Shown: positions 1 through 14,635, counted from the first letter of the stretch. The stretch is 64,000 bases of DNA from Doris montereyensis (GCA_037039925.1 JAXRKP010000244.1:132001-196000); one strand, 5' to 3'. The notes: generated from the letters alone by a model not told the origin. Numbers and translations are program-made.

Positions 1-2026
1 CCAGACGGTGCTTACGTTTAACACACTACACGTACGTGCATGTATTTGAAGTCAACAGTCAGGTAGGAATGCATTAGACTACACGGTGAGATTACTACTA
101 GAGGATGAAGGGAATAAATAATGTAGCGCAATACACACAAATCACAACAGCCGTTAACCTCATATAACAGAGTGTCTTACAACACAACTATCTTCCACCA
201 CAAATAATGCACAGCCCTCTCTTCCATACCGTATTCAAACCTGTTCCGACAGATCTTGTTTTCGAGTCTAATCTTTATTATCTCGTTGTCCTCGGTGAAA
301 TCTTTTCAAAAGTCAAAAGCGAACGAAATAAAATAGAACAAAAAGTCGTGAAGAGCTAACTTGTCAAAATTTAATTGATGAAAGTTGGAAAAAGAATGCC
401 GGGTATGCATATTATTATACACGTCTTACATGTATTAAATAATTGTGACACAGAAAAGGTAGATAACCGTTTGAGCGTGGGTGCGTTACGCGATAAATAG
501 GAACAGGGCTTGCACTAAATAATAATAATATGACTGATTACGTTCTCACAGTCACAGCACAGCTTTTTTGGTGCACCAGATATATTACAACTAAAGTGTC
601 GAAATTGTCGAAGCTTGCATTGCAGGATGTGAAATGTGAGGCCTAGGGAAGTAGAGTCCTGAAATATGTCTTGAGAGTCTCTTAACCGTTGATGCAGAGA
701 AAGAGAATGAGGAAGGTGAAAGAGTACGATCTGACAAGGTAACCAAACCATGCTACTCTGCCGTTAATTTATGCAGCTAGATAATTGTCCATGTACTTTC
801 TCTGGTCCCACTTTCCTCATCTTAATTTGTTTCGTTGTTTGTTCTTGTTTTTTGTGTTGTTGTGGTTTTGTTAGTTGTTTTGGGATTTTTTGTTGCAGTT
901 ATTTGTTTGTTTTTTGTATTGTTTTGTGTTTATTTATGTTTTCTGCTTTGTTGAATTTGTTGGGGGGGGGGGGGTACATGTTTTCTCGTAATTATTGTAG
1001 CAGGTGTTTATGACCAGGCGTCGTCCATCACTGCAGGAGGAAACCCTTCGAGAAAGCCTCCCGTTGAGTTCTGTTCCATGATTTCTCTGACATGCTGCGC
1101 CTATGTATTTTTCATGTGTCACCATGCCATCTTGCCGGCGGGCTCCTTGGTTTCTGTGTCCATTTCCTGGCTGCCATTCTGTACATTTTGTTGTCCATCT
1201 ATTGTCTTTAAACATTGCTATTTGGCCAGTCCATTTTCATTTTTGTATGAGTGAATGTTTTTAACGGGTGACCATGCGAAAAGGCATGCGTAGTGTTGGT
1301 TGTCACACATTGGTGATTTGGGACTTTGATGACGCAGAGACACGTTTCACAGTCTGACCAGCCGATAGTGCGTGAAAACTGCTAAACGGGGAACAACTAT
1401 GGATTGATTTAGAAATAATAGAATCGAACACAAACAGAATCAATTGATTAACCATTGGGACATAATTTGTGATTTAGTTAATAAAGAAGACAATTTAAAA
1501 AAGAACCTGAACTATGTTGTATTTACACGTAATTTAATGCAGTTTCAAATTTAAAACGGCAGACACCAGGAAGAAACTAGAAAGGAACAAAAATATCAAA
1601 ATAAATTCAACAGCAACATTATTTTTATGCAGATGGGCATGAGGATATCCACAAAAGTGAGAACAATCTATTGAGAAGAATTTAATTTGCATTTTTGGGT
1701 ACATAGTAGGCCTATACTTATATTTATTCTGACCAAACTCTGAAACAAAAATAGACGGGAAGTTTGTCAATCGCATACAAACTTAAATGTTCAGGCTATG
1801 CATTGACACAGACAGAAAAGGATGATACTGTTTTTTTAAGGGAAAATCACCATTCATGACACTGGCAGTGACGATTTGTAACAGACGGCAAGGTGGAAGG
1901 ACATTGTGAACAGCAGAGTCTCAGTCCACACGGTGATATAACTGTGATTCCAGTGACAATCTCCTTTAGTGATATGGCATGAATGTAATTTTGACAAAGG
2001 GGACGCGTATATATATACATAGTATA
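1..2026. other. Left-edge sequence without recognisable genes
   Basis: AT-rich, apparently single-copy sequence. Open frames are short, lack known motifs and show no splice-site context. The only notable feature is a run of 14 G at about 961-974. I see no exon or known element here. Confidence 0.5.
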
Positions 2027-2640
2027 GTATACAAGGAACTATCCAAATGTGGCACTACAGATTGGCTTTATTTTGATAATGGTACACAAGGAACTATCCA
2101 AATGTGGCGCTACATGTTGGCTTTATTTTGATAACGGTACACAAGGAACTATCCAAATGTGACACTACAGAATGGCTTTATTTTGATAATGATACACAAG
2201 GAGGAACTATCCAAATGTGACACTACAGAATGGCTTTATTTTGATAATGGTACACAAGGAACTATCCAAATGTGACACTACAGAATGGCTTTATTTTGAT
2301 AATGGTACACAAGGAACTATCCAAATGTGACACTACAGATTGGCTTTATTTTGATAATGGTACACAAGGAACTATCCAAATGTGACACTACAGAATGGCT
2401 TTATTTTGATAATGGTACACAAGGAGGAACTATCCAAATGTGACACTACAGAATGGCTTTATTTTGATAACGGTACACAAGGAACTATCCAAATGTGGCA
2501 CTACAGATTGGCTTTAATTTTGATAATGGTACACAAGGTACACCAAATGTGACACTACAGAATGGCTTTATTTTGATAATGGTACACAAGGAACCATCCA
2601 AATGTGGCGCTACAGATTGGCTTTATTTTGATAATCAATA
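2027..2640. repeat. 55-bp tandem repeat, about 11 copies
   Basis: The unit contains the landmark AACTATCCAAATGT, followed by CACTACAGAATGGCTTTATT and TTGATAAT, and recurs every 55 bases. Some units carry an extra GGA (AAGGAGGAAC) and are 58 bases. Copies differ by a few substitutions such as GAATGG/GATTGG. There are no flanking inverted repeats. It is a local minisatellite. Confidence 0.9.
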
Positions 2641-2771
2641 ATTTACCACTTCTGCAATTGAAAATTGGATCTTACAAAATGCGAATGGGGAAAATAGAGG
2701 GAAATGTTGATTTTAATATGGCGTTAGAACAAATTAACTTTTATCTTAATTTTAATCAAGCATTTAAAATC

Positions 2772-3106
2772 GGATACAGCGATATAATATCAACCTCGTT
2801 GGCTGTGGGAAACAGCGATGTCATATCAACCTCGTTGGCTGTGGGAAACAGCGATATCATATCAACCTTGTTGACTGTGGGAAACAGCGATATCATATCA
2901 ACCTCGCTGGCTGTGGGAAACAGCGATATCATATCAACCTCGTTGGCTGTGGGAAACAGCGATATCATATCAACCTCGTTGGCTGTGGGAAACAGCGATA
3001 TCATATCAACCTCGTTGGCTGTGGGAAACAGCGATATCATATCAACCTCGTTGGCTGTGGGAAACAGCAATATCATATCAATCTCGTCGGCTTTGGGATA
3101 CACAAG
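2772..3106. repeat. 36-bp tandem repeat, about 9 copies, open in both strands
   Basis: The unit reads GATATCATATCAACC followed by TCGTTGGCTGTGGGAAACAG and C. Because 36 is a multiple of three, both strands stay open. The + strand gives a 12-residue repeat (SDIISTSLAVGN) and the - strand gives NEVDMISLFPTA. The enclosing frame (2604-3140) has no signal peptide, domain or splice context. I treat it as non-coding minisatellite. Confidence 0.85.
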
Positions 3107-3319
3107 GAGAATTATTGATGTGTTTTGGCGTTTGTTCTAAAAGTTGAAAAAGAAAAAGAGATCAACGAAAGTAAGGTGCGCTCCAATCGAAGGAGAGTTA
3201 AGCCACTGTGACATGACCGCAGTTCAATGTATTTGACTTGGGAAGCAGTTGGGGTCAATTGTAATGTTATCCGTGTTTTCTCACCTTTGCCCAAACAGGT
3301 GAAATGATTCTTCTTGTTT

Positions 3320-3622
3320 TTATTTGATTGTACCCACATACACAACTAGGGTGATCCTGAGGTTTTTGGTAACTTTACTCTGACTGTCATGTAAACAGTC
3401 AGGGGATCTTTAACATGTACAGAGCTTGTGATCTGCACATGTGACCTCCTTTTCATCGGCTGTTGCCATTGTAACTAGGTGTCAATCAACCTACCCTTCC
3501 TGGACCAGGAGGTAGATTTTACGTGAAAAACCCTCCAGATAATTTGTTCAACCTTTCGGGGCTTGAACCCACGACCATTTGATTGAGAGCCGAGTCTATG
3601 CCTATGGACTACTGCGTTCTCT
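3320..3622 (-). mobile_element. SINE-A copy 1 (tRNA-derived SINE, reverse)
   Basis: Same order of blocks as the other SINE-A copies, read on the - strand. The tRNA-like head has a B-box-like GGTTCAAGCCCCG-type block (here its complement, near 3560-3575). The body carries the 'gtcaggggatctttaac' and 'ggtgatcctgaggttttt' blocks. The tail is TTTGA-rich at the low-coordinate end. Transcription by Pol III is inferred from the family type only. Confidence 0.7.
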
Positions 3623-4344
3623 ACTGGTCAAAAGACGCAGCAACACCTCTCCGAAAAAGCTATCACTATCAGGCCTATTCTGCTTATCTTGTCCTTATGA
3701 ACTAATTTCATGTTGCCATATTGGTCCTCGTATATCTCTAGTTCTGTTTATTGCCTGTTTTGTTGTTGTTTTTGTGTGTGTTGAATTTTGTTTTTGTTTT
3801 TATTTTCATGTACATGTATTACGTCTTCCAGTCTATATCGTTGTGGGGGGGGGGGCGTCGGAATAAGACACACCATCCAAGAACGCATGGTGGGAACAGA
3901 TACTGTAGAAGAAAAAATAAACCCGAGAAGCTGTGAGCATGAAATTAACCAAGAACCTCATCAGGTCAGCCATTGGTCACAGACCAGCAGATTTAAAACG
4001 AACAACAGATAAGTGGAGTGGGGAGAGGCAAAACGAAAGAGAGAAAATGATTTGAGTTTTCACGTGCTTTACAAAAAAAACCCATCTTACAATTGACATT
4101 GTGGAAAAACAGGGTAGCTGTTGCAGCTGTCACGTGTTCTTCCATTACTTTTGGGGGTGGGGTGGGAAGGGGAGGGGGTCTTCTGAACAAAACCATCTGG
4201 CTTGGCTTCGGGTATGTCGGTCTCATGTTAAAACCAGCACCAATAATTACCGGTAATAGAGCATGCCCAATTAAGATGTTCACCCACCGTGTCGAGAGAA
4301 GATGCTTGTAAGCATTCTATTTGTAGTACTACTGGAAAGAAAAA

Positions 4345-4510
4345 AAAAACTACTTAACCCAAAATAGAAGAACTAAATAAACTAGTAGTAAAGAAGATAT
4401 ACCAATCTAGGATAAAAAGATTTATCAGTGAAAGTGAAAGGCAGATGATCTGAATGATAGCACAAAAGAAGAAAAGTGGCAAATGTATAAAGAAACACTC
4501 CTCAGTTGTA
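4345..4510 (+). mobile_element. Isolated fragment of the intron-9 LINE
   Basis: About 165 bases match the LINE at about 57255-57410 almost base for base. One shared run is CCAATCTAGGATAAAAAGAT; another is GTATAAAGAAACAC. The segment comes from the linker between endonuclease and reverse transcriptase, so it is an internal piece and not a 3' end. Arms related to GTAGTACTACAAATAG flank it in opposite orientations. Confidence 0.8.
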
Positions 4511-4675
4511 GTAATAGTACTACAAATAGGGAGAGAAGGGTTTATAGCCTATTGGTAGTAGTAATAGTACTACAAATAGGGGAGAGAATGTTTATAGCCT
4601 ATTGGTAGTTAATAGTACTACAAATAGGAGAAAATGGTTTATAGCCTATTGGTAGTACTACAAATAGGGCTTGAC
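4505..4675. repeat. About 50-bp tandem repeat, 3 to 4 copies
   Basis: The unit contains TAGTACTACAAATAGG and TTTATAGCCTATTGGTAG. The complement of TAGTACTACAAATAG also occurs singly at about 4317-4334, to the left of the LINE fragment. Confidence 0.8.
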
Positions 4676-4682
4676 TTAATGC

Positions 4683-4812
4683 GAAACATGACAATAAGTG
4701 ACAACTCCACTAATAAAGACAGAACAAACACGTGACGTTTCGGGTATAACCCTTCGTCAGACAACAAACGAGAAAATATAGAATCTAGATCTAAGTACTA
4801 CCTCAGGCATCA
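4683..4812 (-). repeat. Dispersed repeat with hammerhead-like core, copy 1
   Basis: Read on the - strand, this matches 15985-16113 over about 125 bases with few differences. The core reads CTGACGA, then the hairpin AGGGTTATACCC, then GAAACGTC. A CT tract (here GA on +) lies on its 5' side in both copies. Hammerhead ribozymes with such tiny stem III are known from Penelope-like elements. No Penelope protein remnant is visible nearby. Confidence 0.6.
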
Positions 4813-4980
4813 CATAATGTGATGTCAGAAGAAAACATAAAGGAGAAAGAAAGAAAGAAAAAGACAGTGATGTTAAGAAACGTAGCAGACGGGGATGTGA
4901 AGAAAGAGCGAGAGTGGAAGGTTCAGATCTAGAATGAAATAAAAATATGAAAATAAGTAAGTAAAAAAAGATGAGAATGA

Positions 4981-5178
<198 letters not shown>

Positions 5179-5179
5179 A

Positions 5180-6590
5180 TAAAGGGAGAGATAGAGAGAT
5201 AGACGTGAGTATTGGAAACAAAAACGAAAAAATAGGATAAATATAAGACTAGATCTAAATCTATATCTCACTGGGTTTAAAAAGAAGAAATGATACAACA
5301 GGTCGACCAGGGATGTGAGCTTTGTGGATTTTAGGGAGGAGATAAAAGCACTGTTTACTTTAGGTTGACTGCAGCAACCTTGACTCATCTTGATCTAGGT
5401 CGCCGGTCTTAGTGGCCTAATGGACCGTTGGGTCTAAAAGAACCGGATTTCACGGTCCACAACCACGAGACTGCAAAATACGAAGAAAAGTGCCAAATAC
5501 CCGCGTGTTGTTTTTTTTTGGCACCCAGACTAAAGAGTCAAATCTGGTAACTTAGAAAAGAAAGTGGGGCGACAGAGAGGTGCGAGAGTGGCGTGATCGA
5601 GTGGTCTGATGAATTGTTGTGTGTTTGGGGATCACATGTGCCTGCCACGAGGTCACGGGGTCAGTGTTGCATTCGATCGTCTGTCATTGTTATGGTGTCA
5701 CGACGCTTTTTCTCTGTCTCTCTTTGGTTGTTGTTTTTATTTGCTCCCGTTTTCATTCTAACTTTAAGTTATGTTGTGTCTTTAAGAACACAACTTTTGC
5801 TTTGTTTGAACTTTGTTTCTTAGAGAGTGGAGAGGAGAGAAGGAGTTTACAATTTTATTTTTCCACTTCTTGATGATTTATTTGTTTATTTTGTTTTGTT
5901 TATATGCATTCAAACTTTGCCTGTTTCCCATGATTCACGCTTATTACCACGCCACGTTCTTATCACCATGTCGCGTTATAACTATGTCAACATGATTTTG
6001 ATCGATTGGATTGCTCGTTTTCCATTCTTCGGATCATGTTCCCGATAATTCATGAAAATATTTATAAAGAGTTTATTTGTTTATCCACACTCCTGTCATC
6101 ATAGGCGGTGATCTCAGGGTTTGATTGCAGGGCGTCTAAATAAATGCCTACACATCATTTATGACAACCAAGAGATTGCATAGATTATAATATAATTGTT
6201 CACTGATTCTATGATTTTCCCGTCCTTCCCCAATAAGACTTGGCAAGATCCAGCCTTTGTAGGATCATCGATACTTTTAACTGGAAATTCATTCCGAGAC
6301 GATACTTGCAGACGATACTTGCACCTCTCTGTAGTGTTTGTTGGTTTCTTTGAAGTAACCCTGTCCACTGTAGAGATGATCTTAGGTTCCCTGTAGGGAT
6401 TGGAACTCTGTACCTCCATAGTGATAGGCAAAAGCTATGCCCTAGAATTAAGCTCGGCCCCTCACTTTTCAGAGTTTTTAATGTATGGTTTCATTTCTGT
6501 TTAGACTGCATTGAGCAGAGCACTAAGCCACGTAACATTTGTGAAAGTTAACAGACATTTTTTTTTCAAAATGAAAAATAACGTAACGTT
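5180..6590. other. No recognisable gene or element
   Basis: Single-copy-looking sequence with short open frames only. I could not identify exon-like splice signals joined to conserved protein. Confidence 0.45.
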
Positions 6591-6659
6591 TGTCCTATAC
6601 ACATGAAATTAAATTGAATTATCTATCTATCTATCCATCCACCCATCAATCACTCAATT

Positions 6660-6936
<277 letters not shown>

Positions 6937-6939
6937 TGT

Positions 6940-8340
6940 TTATGTGCCTACTGGTGTCCAGATTTTTCATCTCCCACCAAGAACTTCAATAGACAAATTA
7001 AACTTCTTATGGGTCCACATATACCATACTTATACACATAGATCCTTGATTTTCATATTTATCACATCACAATGTGCTCTTTTACTCTCCTAAAATTTAT
7101 TGTTAATAGTATTGCATGTAATCATTAGCCTTCAAATTGATTTCCTGTCTTAATCTTAATCTTATTTCAATTGCTTTAAAATTGCTATTTTGATATCCTA
7201 TTCACTTTTAATGCTGATATTAATTGCTACACATTTCCTTTTATAGATGAATGAAGTTTTTTCTATTTGAATTGAATTGAATGTCTCTGTCTGTCTCTCT
7301 TTTGCTCCATATCTATAATTTTATAGTATTTGTTATCTGTTATATATCATATTACAATTTACGCCCAATGACGCATAATAAACAGAAAGCAAATTCATGT
7401 AAAGAGAATATTCTGTTTGTGCATTTAAGCAGCCCGCATTAGCAAGAATACCTTTTATACACAAAATATGCAAAACAAAAAGAATATACTATACATCATA
7501 AATACTACCATTTATACCGTATACTGATCACAAAAGCTAAACAAAAGAACATGATATAAATAGATCTATACACGTATATAATTTTAAAAAACTGCCAACC
7601 AAAGCAACAAACGAATAGGCTCAGATTCATTCCGTCTAAACTCTGGGCCAAGTTTTGACTTGAAGTTTGAATGGACAGCAACAGCAAAAGGAAGAAAAAG
7701 ACACAGTCGGCCAAACCACCTCACCTCACCTGACGAGAATGGGCCACTCAGATGCACGGAAAACATCAGGCGAGCTGGCAGTGGCAGTCATTTTGAATTT
7801 TAAAAGAGTTCATCTGTCTCCTGTCACTTCACAGCTATGTAAACTTTGTGCAACGTGTTAAAAAAAAAAAAAAAAGAAAAAAAAAGAAAAGAAATTTCAG
7901 CCGATGAGAAAATGTGTAGACTCACAGTTTGTTTTTGTTTATGTTTTTTTAAAGTGCGTTTATCCGCGGCTACCAAATGTTTTCACAGTTTCAGATTTAG
8001 AGTGAAATAAAAAGGGCGAAAGGGAACCATTTTAATGAAAGATTAACCATGCACTTTAAAAAAAACATAAGTAAAAGAAAAATGATAATAGGAAAAATGT
8101 TTTGACACTGAAGACTAATTGTCGTCTCAGATATTCAAAAATCATGAAGGGAAAATTACTACAAATTACAAATGATTGCACCCATGGCGGTGACGTCACT
8201 CCCTGTCTAGTAACTACATGCATTAAAATGTGTTCACACATAACCCTAACCTCACCGCTTTATGTCTTTCTGATTATAGTGAGTCTAACATTAAAAGTGT
8301 TCCTCATCTCCATCATCTTTATGATACTGCACAGTACTAT
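6940..8340. other. No recognisable gene or element
   Basis: AT-rich sequence with an A-rich stretch near 7860-7890. I see no gene, and no repeated block shared with the rest of the window. Confidence 0.45.
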
Positions 8341-8343
8341 CTC

Positions 8344-8470
8344 AGCACTAACACATCTGTCAGTAGGAACTTATCAGCTCTCTGCATTATTAACACATCT
8401 GTCTGTAGGAACCTGTCAGCTCTGCATTATTAACACATATGTCTGTAGGAACTTGTCAGCTCTCTGGAAC
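8344..8470. repeat. 40-42-bp tandem repeat, 3 copies
   Basis: The unit starts ACACATCTGTCTGTAGGAAC and continues to GTCAGCTCTCTGCATTATTA. It ends directly before SINE-A copy 2. Confidence 0.8.
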
Positions 8471-8477
8471 TAGAAGT

Positions 8478-8785
8478 TCGGGGACTCGGTAGTCCAGAGG
8501 CAAGGTGTCGGCCTCTACCAAAAAGTAGTGGGTTCGAGCCCCGCCAACAGTTGAACAATTTTCTCGATTTTTTTGGAGCAAAATCTACCCCCCCCTGGTC
8601 CAGGTAGGTGGGTCGACACCTAGGAGACGGACGATAGAAAGGAGGTCCCGTGTGCAGGTCACAACACTCTGTGCACGTTAAATATCCCTGGCTGTTTACA
8701 GGGCAGTCCGGGCAAAATTAAAAATCCTACCAAAAATTATGAGATCACCTTAGTGGTGGATGTGTGAATCAAATCAAACCAAACT
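8478..8785 (+). mobile_element. SINE-A copy 2 (tRNA-derived SINE)
   Basis: Full-length copy. The head has an A-box-like GGACTCGGTAGTCCAGAGG and the B-box GGTTCGAGCCCCG. The body carries the 'gacggacga' and 'ggcagtccgggcaaaatta' blocks. The 3' tail is ATCAAATCAAACC. It is about 305 bp long. Confidence 0.85.
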
Positions 8786-8789
8786 GGAA

Positions 8790-10305
8790 TTTCTCAGATA
8801 CATGTAGGCACATATACACTGTCAGTAGTGTCAGTCGATCAGCACGACAATTCTTTGGTTTACAATTAGCTTCTTTTTTTCTCTCCAATTTTACACACTA
8901 AATGATCGTTAAATAAATCTATTATTTAAAAAAAAAGATACAGGCCTATCCACCCATCGTTCAGTTGAACGCAAATTTTACTTCTGCGATGGATGTGTTA
9001 CTTTCTTCCTTGACGGTAATAGTAGTTCATGGTAGCGTTCAGTCAGCAGGCGCCTTGCAATAATACCCTGCATTATGACATTCTGATTGGAGGAGAATCT
9101 TTGCCTCGAAATTTTCCACCAATCAGAATAGGACGCTGCAAGGCATCCTTGCATAACACATGTCGACTGAAGATGACCTCCATTTCGCCTGTTAACTTCT
9201 TCGTCCTGCCTTCACACCAGCTGACCTTCATTGGTTGCCATCACACGACCTACAATTGTAAAGAAAGAACAAAATAGCCTACATTGCATGTTGACAAATC
9301 TAACAGAGAAAGGGTAAAAATGTAGCCAAACGTTGATATAAATGGGACGAAGAGATGAAGTGAATAAACCCCAAAATAAACAACAAAAAACAAACAAACA
9401 AAAACAAACAAACCTGCCAACATTGTTCGGAATACAAAGTCAGAATGTGATATGAGTCACAGAGACACAGACATCAATGACGGGGACAGCCAGTGGTGAA
9501 GACAACGATTCTTTTGAGATCGTCCGTTGTCCCCATTTCTCAATGTGTGTCCCTATTGTGGCCGAACAGCGAGACATACTAAGAGAATTGCATTTTAGCA
9601 TTAGGCACTGCGAACTGTGAAGTGAGGTTCACAACAGTGACAGACCCCGTTTCAAGGTAAAAATAAGGAACCTATCAAGAATTTCAAGTGATCGACCCTT
9701 TTAACTACCAACCAAGCCCTTGGGCCAACAACAATATTATGTGGACTCGTCCTCCGTTTTGATTGGTTTTCGAACCGATCACTTTAATGGGGACACGTGA
9801 AGTACATTGTTCGTCTAGCGTGGTCATAATATTTATGAAGAATTTCCGTTAAAGGTAAGGACTGTGAACGTTTCACTCGTGTTGGGTTTGTATTTCATCA
9901 TCAACTAGGATCGGAAACAAAACCGTGATTAGGACAAAGTCGATTACCTCAGAAACCTATCAAGAATTTCAAAGATGATCAGTCATTCGGTTCAGTGATC
10001 TAGAGTTATATAATAATATATTTATATTTTTCAAGGATCTATTATATCTAAAAATAAACTACCATCTCACCAAGCCAGCGACAAGCCTGGGCCAACACTT
10101 GGCCTTACAATATGAATATGTCCGCGTGAAACTCGTCCAAGTATAAACGTTCCAGATTGGGAGTTTTGATTGGTTTGTCGTCAATAACAGATAAAGATGT
10201 TCATGATGGCTAGACACCAGATCTAGACACGGCGTTGTTTGGGACACGTGAAGTACTGTGTGCAAGTTTTCTGTTCGCCCGACAAGCAGGTCTCTCTCTT
10301 CTCTC
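8790..10305. other. No recognisable gene; one imperfect inverted repeat
   Basis: Mostly unique sequence. At about 9045-9165 an imperfect hairpin is formed by GCCTTGCAAT / CGCTGCAAGGC and TTCTGATTGGAG / CACCAATCAGAA. No open frame of note. Confidence 0.45.
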
Positions 10306-10306
10306 A

Positions 10307-10310
<4 letters not shown>

Positions 10311-10369
<59 letters not shown>

Positions 10370-10378
10370 CTTCTCTCT

Positions 10379-10428
<50 letters not shown>

Positions 10429-10497
10429 CCTCCCTCCCTCCCTCCCTCCTCCCTCCCTCCCTCCCTCCCTCCCCCTCCTCCCTCCCTCCCTCCCTCC

Positions 10498-10546
<49 letters not shown>

Positions 10547-10625
10547 CCTCCCTCCCTCCCTCTCTCTCTCTCTCCCCTATCTCCCCCTATCTCCTCTCTC
10601 TCCCTCCCCTCCCTCCCTCCCTCCT
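10311..10625. repeat. CT / CCCT microsatellite
   Basis: (CT)n alternates with (CCCT)n blocks. All overlapping open frames are low-complexity artefacts. Confidence 0.95.
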
Positions 10626-12466
<1,841 letters not shown>

Positions 12467-12469
12467 ACT

Positions 12470-12790
12470 TGGTGGGGCGCACGGTGGTCCATGGCTAAAG
12501 TGTTGGCCTCTCAACCAGAAGTTGTCGGGTCTAAGCCCCGGCACGTTGAAAAGATTTCCTCGAGTTTTTCGGTGAAACCCACCTCCAGGTAGGTGAATCG
12601 ACAGCTAGTCCCATCAGAGACGGACGATGAAAAAAGGAGACCTCTGTGTGCATATCACACCACTTTGTGTAGGTTAAGAAATATCCTGACTGTTTGCAGG
12701 GGCAGTTCGGGCAAAACTAAAAAATCCTACCAAAAACCTCGAGATCACCTTGGTTGTGGATGTGGGTAAAATCGAATTAAATCAAATGAG
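12470..12790 (+). mobile_element. SINE-A copy 3
   Basis: It begins right after the giant CT tract. The head is GCACGGTGGTCCATGGCTAA with a B-box-like CGGGTCTAAGCCCCG. The body has GACGGACGATGA and the tail TCGAATTAAATCAAATG. It forms an inverted pair with copy 4, about 150 bases away. Confidence 0.85.
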
Positions 12791-12939
12791 TACGGAGGGC
12801 TGGTAAACCCTGGATGTTTCAGAGGTCCTATGTAGACGTGGTGCATTTTAAAGACCTCATGGTAAATGTACATGTTTTCGTTTAGCGGAAAAAGATTTTC
12901 CCCCACTTATTCCAAGGTTGCTACTCACAGGGACGAATC

Positions 12940-13172
12940 GTTTGATTTTGATTTGATTTGATTCGATTTGATCACAGCTAAGATGACCTCCGGGGATTTT
13001 TTAGTAGGGTTAAAACAAATGTTGCCAGGTCGGCCGTGTAAGCAGTAAAGGGATCGTTGACGTGCACAGAGTGTTGTGATCTGCAGACGTGACATCCTTT
13101 CCATCATCCGTCTCCGATGGGACTAGGTGTCGATCCTACCTGGACCAGGAGAATCAACAGATCACCACCTAC
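12940..13172 (-). mobile_element. SINE-A copy 4 (truncated, reverse)
   Basis: A TTTGATTTGATTTGATTCG tail at the low-coordinate end is followed by the body blocks GACCTCCGGGG and GACGTGCACAGAGTGTTGTG. The homology stops near the 'cctggaccagga' block, so the tRNA-like head is missing. Confidence 0.8.
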
Positions 13173-14050
13173 CCAGCCAGCCAGCCAACCTGGAATGTAT
13201 TGATACCGCTAGCGAAAGGTTGTATTGTGTTGAAAGTGTGTCTAGCTGGTTTCGTTGTGTCTTGTACTGGAGGCCCGGAACCAAGCATACTTCCCCTTCG
13301 ACCGGAACGCTCGATTTAACGTGTAAGACATTAATCTTTATATCTTATTAGGTACGCTTGGAGTTAATTAAAGCTGCGATAAGTCACAACTCTTGCCCTA
13401 TATATCTAGTCCTTATCATACGACGCTTCTTTCTTGGGTGAAAAAGTAAATACGTGCACTTTTTAAGTAATCATTTTAATTATTGTTTACACGTTTTTTT
13501 GTGTTTTTTTGTTTAATTATCCGGGCCAGGTTATAAATACAGAGAAACAATTAATCAATTAATCAATTAATCGTGCGTTCAGAGCTACACCTATGATGTA
13601 GACCGTGCACGTTTTTTGGTCTTCTTTCAATAATATGTAGATAAACAGTGAAATCAGATCTTGACAGTTTTGTAAAAGGTCTAAGTAGCAAGTTCTAAAG
13701 CGGCTGGCTACCCTGCTGTGTTGATTTAAATTACACACCTTTTGACGCGTCAAAATTTTCGTTATTTGGGGAAAAATTACCAAATTTTAGATTGAGCATT
13801 GTCAAACTTTCAAAGCAAGTTGAGGACTTTTTTTAAAAATCCCGTTTTCTTAGGGGTTGAGGAAGGGAGGGAGACGTGCGGGCGGAGGGAGATTCTTTGT
13901 GATGTCAGAGGGAAATATTTGATGAACATGATGAACCATTGGGTTCTTTTGAAAAGCAACACAAATGGGTGGATTGAAAATTTTGGAGGTGGAAGCAAAA
14001 TTTCAACTGATTTGGTTTTTAGGGAAGTAGATGTGAGGTCAAGATTTAAA
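13173..14050. other. No recognisable gene or element
   Basis: Unique-looking sequence with short open frames only. A duplicated ATTAATCAATTAATCAATTA motif lies near 13550-13570. Confidence 0.45.
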
Positions 14051-14051
14051 G

Positions 14052-14635
14052 AGAGGTGGGGGTACGGTGGGGGATGACGTGAACAAGAGAGGTGGCGGGG
14101 GGTGAACGGTGGGGGATGAAGTGAACAAGAGAGGTGGCGGGGTACGGTGGGGATGACGTGAACAAGAGAGGTGGCGGGATACGGTGGGGGATGAAGTGAA
14201 CAAGAGAGGTGGCGGGATACGGTGGGGGATGAAGTGAAAAAGAGAGGTGGCGGGATACGGTGGGGATGAAGTGAACAAGAGAGGTGGCGGGATACGGTGG
14301 GGATGACGTGAACAAGAGAGTGTGGCGGGGTACGGTGGGGATGAAGTGAACAAGAGAGTGATACGGTGGGGGATGAAGTGAACAAGAGAGGTGGCGGGAT
14401 ACGGTGGGGGATGAAGTGAACAAGAGAGGTGGCGGGATACGGTGGGGGATGACGTGAACAAGAGAGGTGGCGGGGTACGGTGGGGGATGAAGTGAACAAG
14501 AGAGGTGGGATACGGTGGGGGATGACGTGAACAAGAGAGGTGGCGGGATACGGTGGGGGATGAAGTGAACAAGAGAGGTGGCGGGATACGGTGGGGGATG
14601 AAGTGAACAAGATACGGTGGGGGATGACGTGGGGG
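14052..14635. repeat. 38-bp G-rich tandem repeat, about 15 copies
   Basis: The unit contains GGTGGCGGGATACGGTGGGG and GATGAAGTGAACAAGAGA. The + strand is strongly G-rich, with several G-runs per unit. Because 38 is not a multiple of three, successive units change frame, which is why several overlapping - strand open frames appear. It ends in a G-run at about 14631-14640. Confidence 0.9.

Noticed and set aside
771..1013. 80-residue Cys/Phe-rich frame that looks membrane-like
   Set aside because: T-rich low-complexity DNA with TTTGTT and G runs gives Phe/Cys/Val codons by chance, and no homology is recognised.
2604..3140. 178-residue + strand repeat protein (SDIISTSLAVGN units)
   Set aside because: Open on both strands because of the 36-bp unit. 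No splice or start support.
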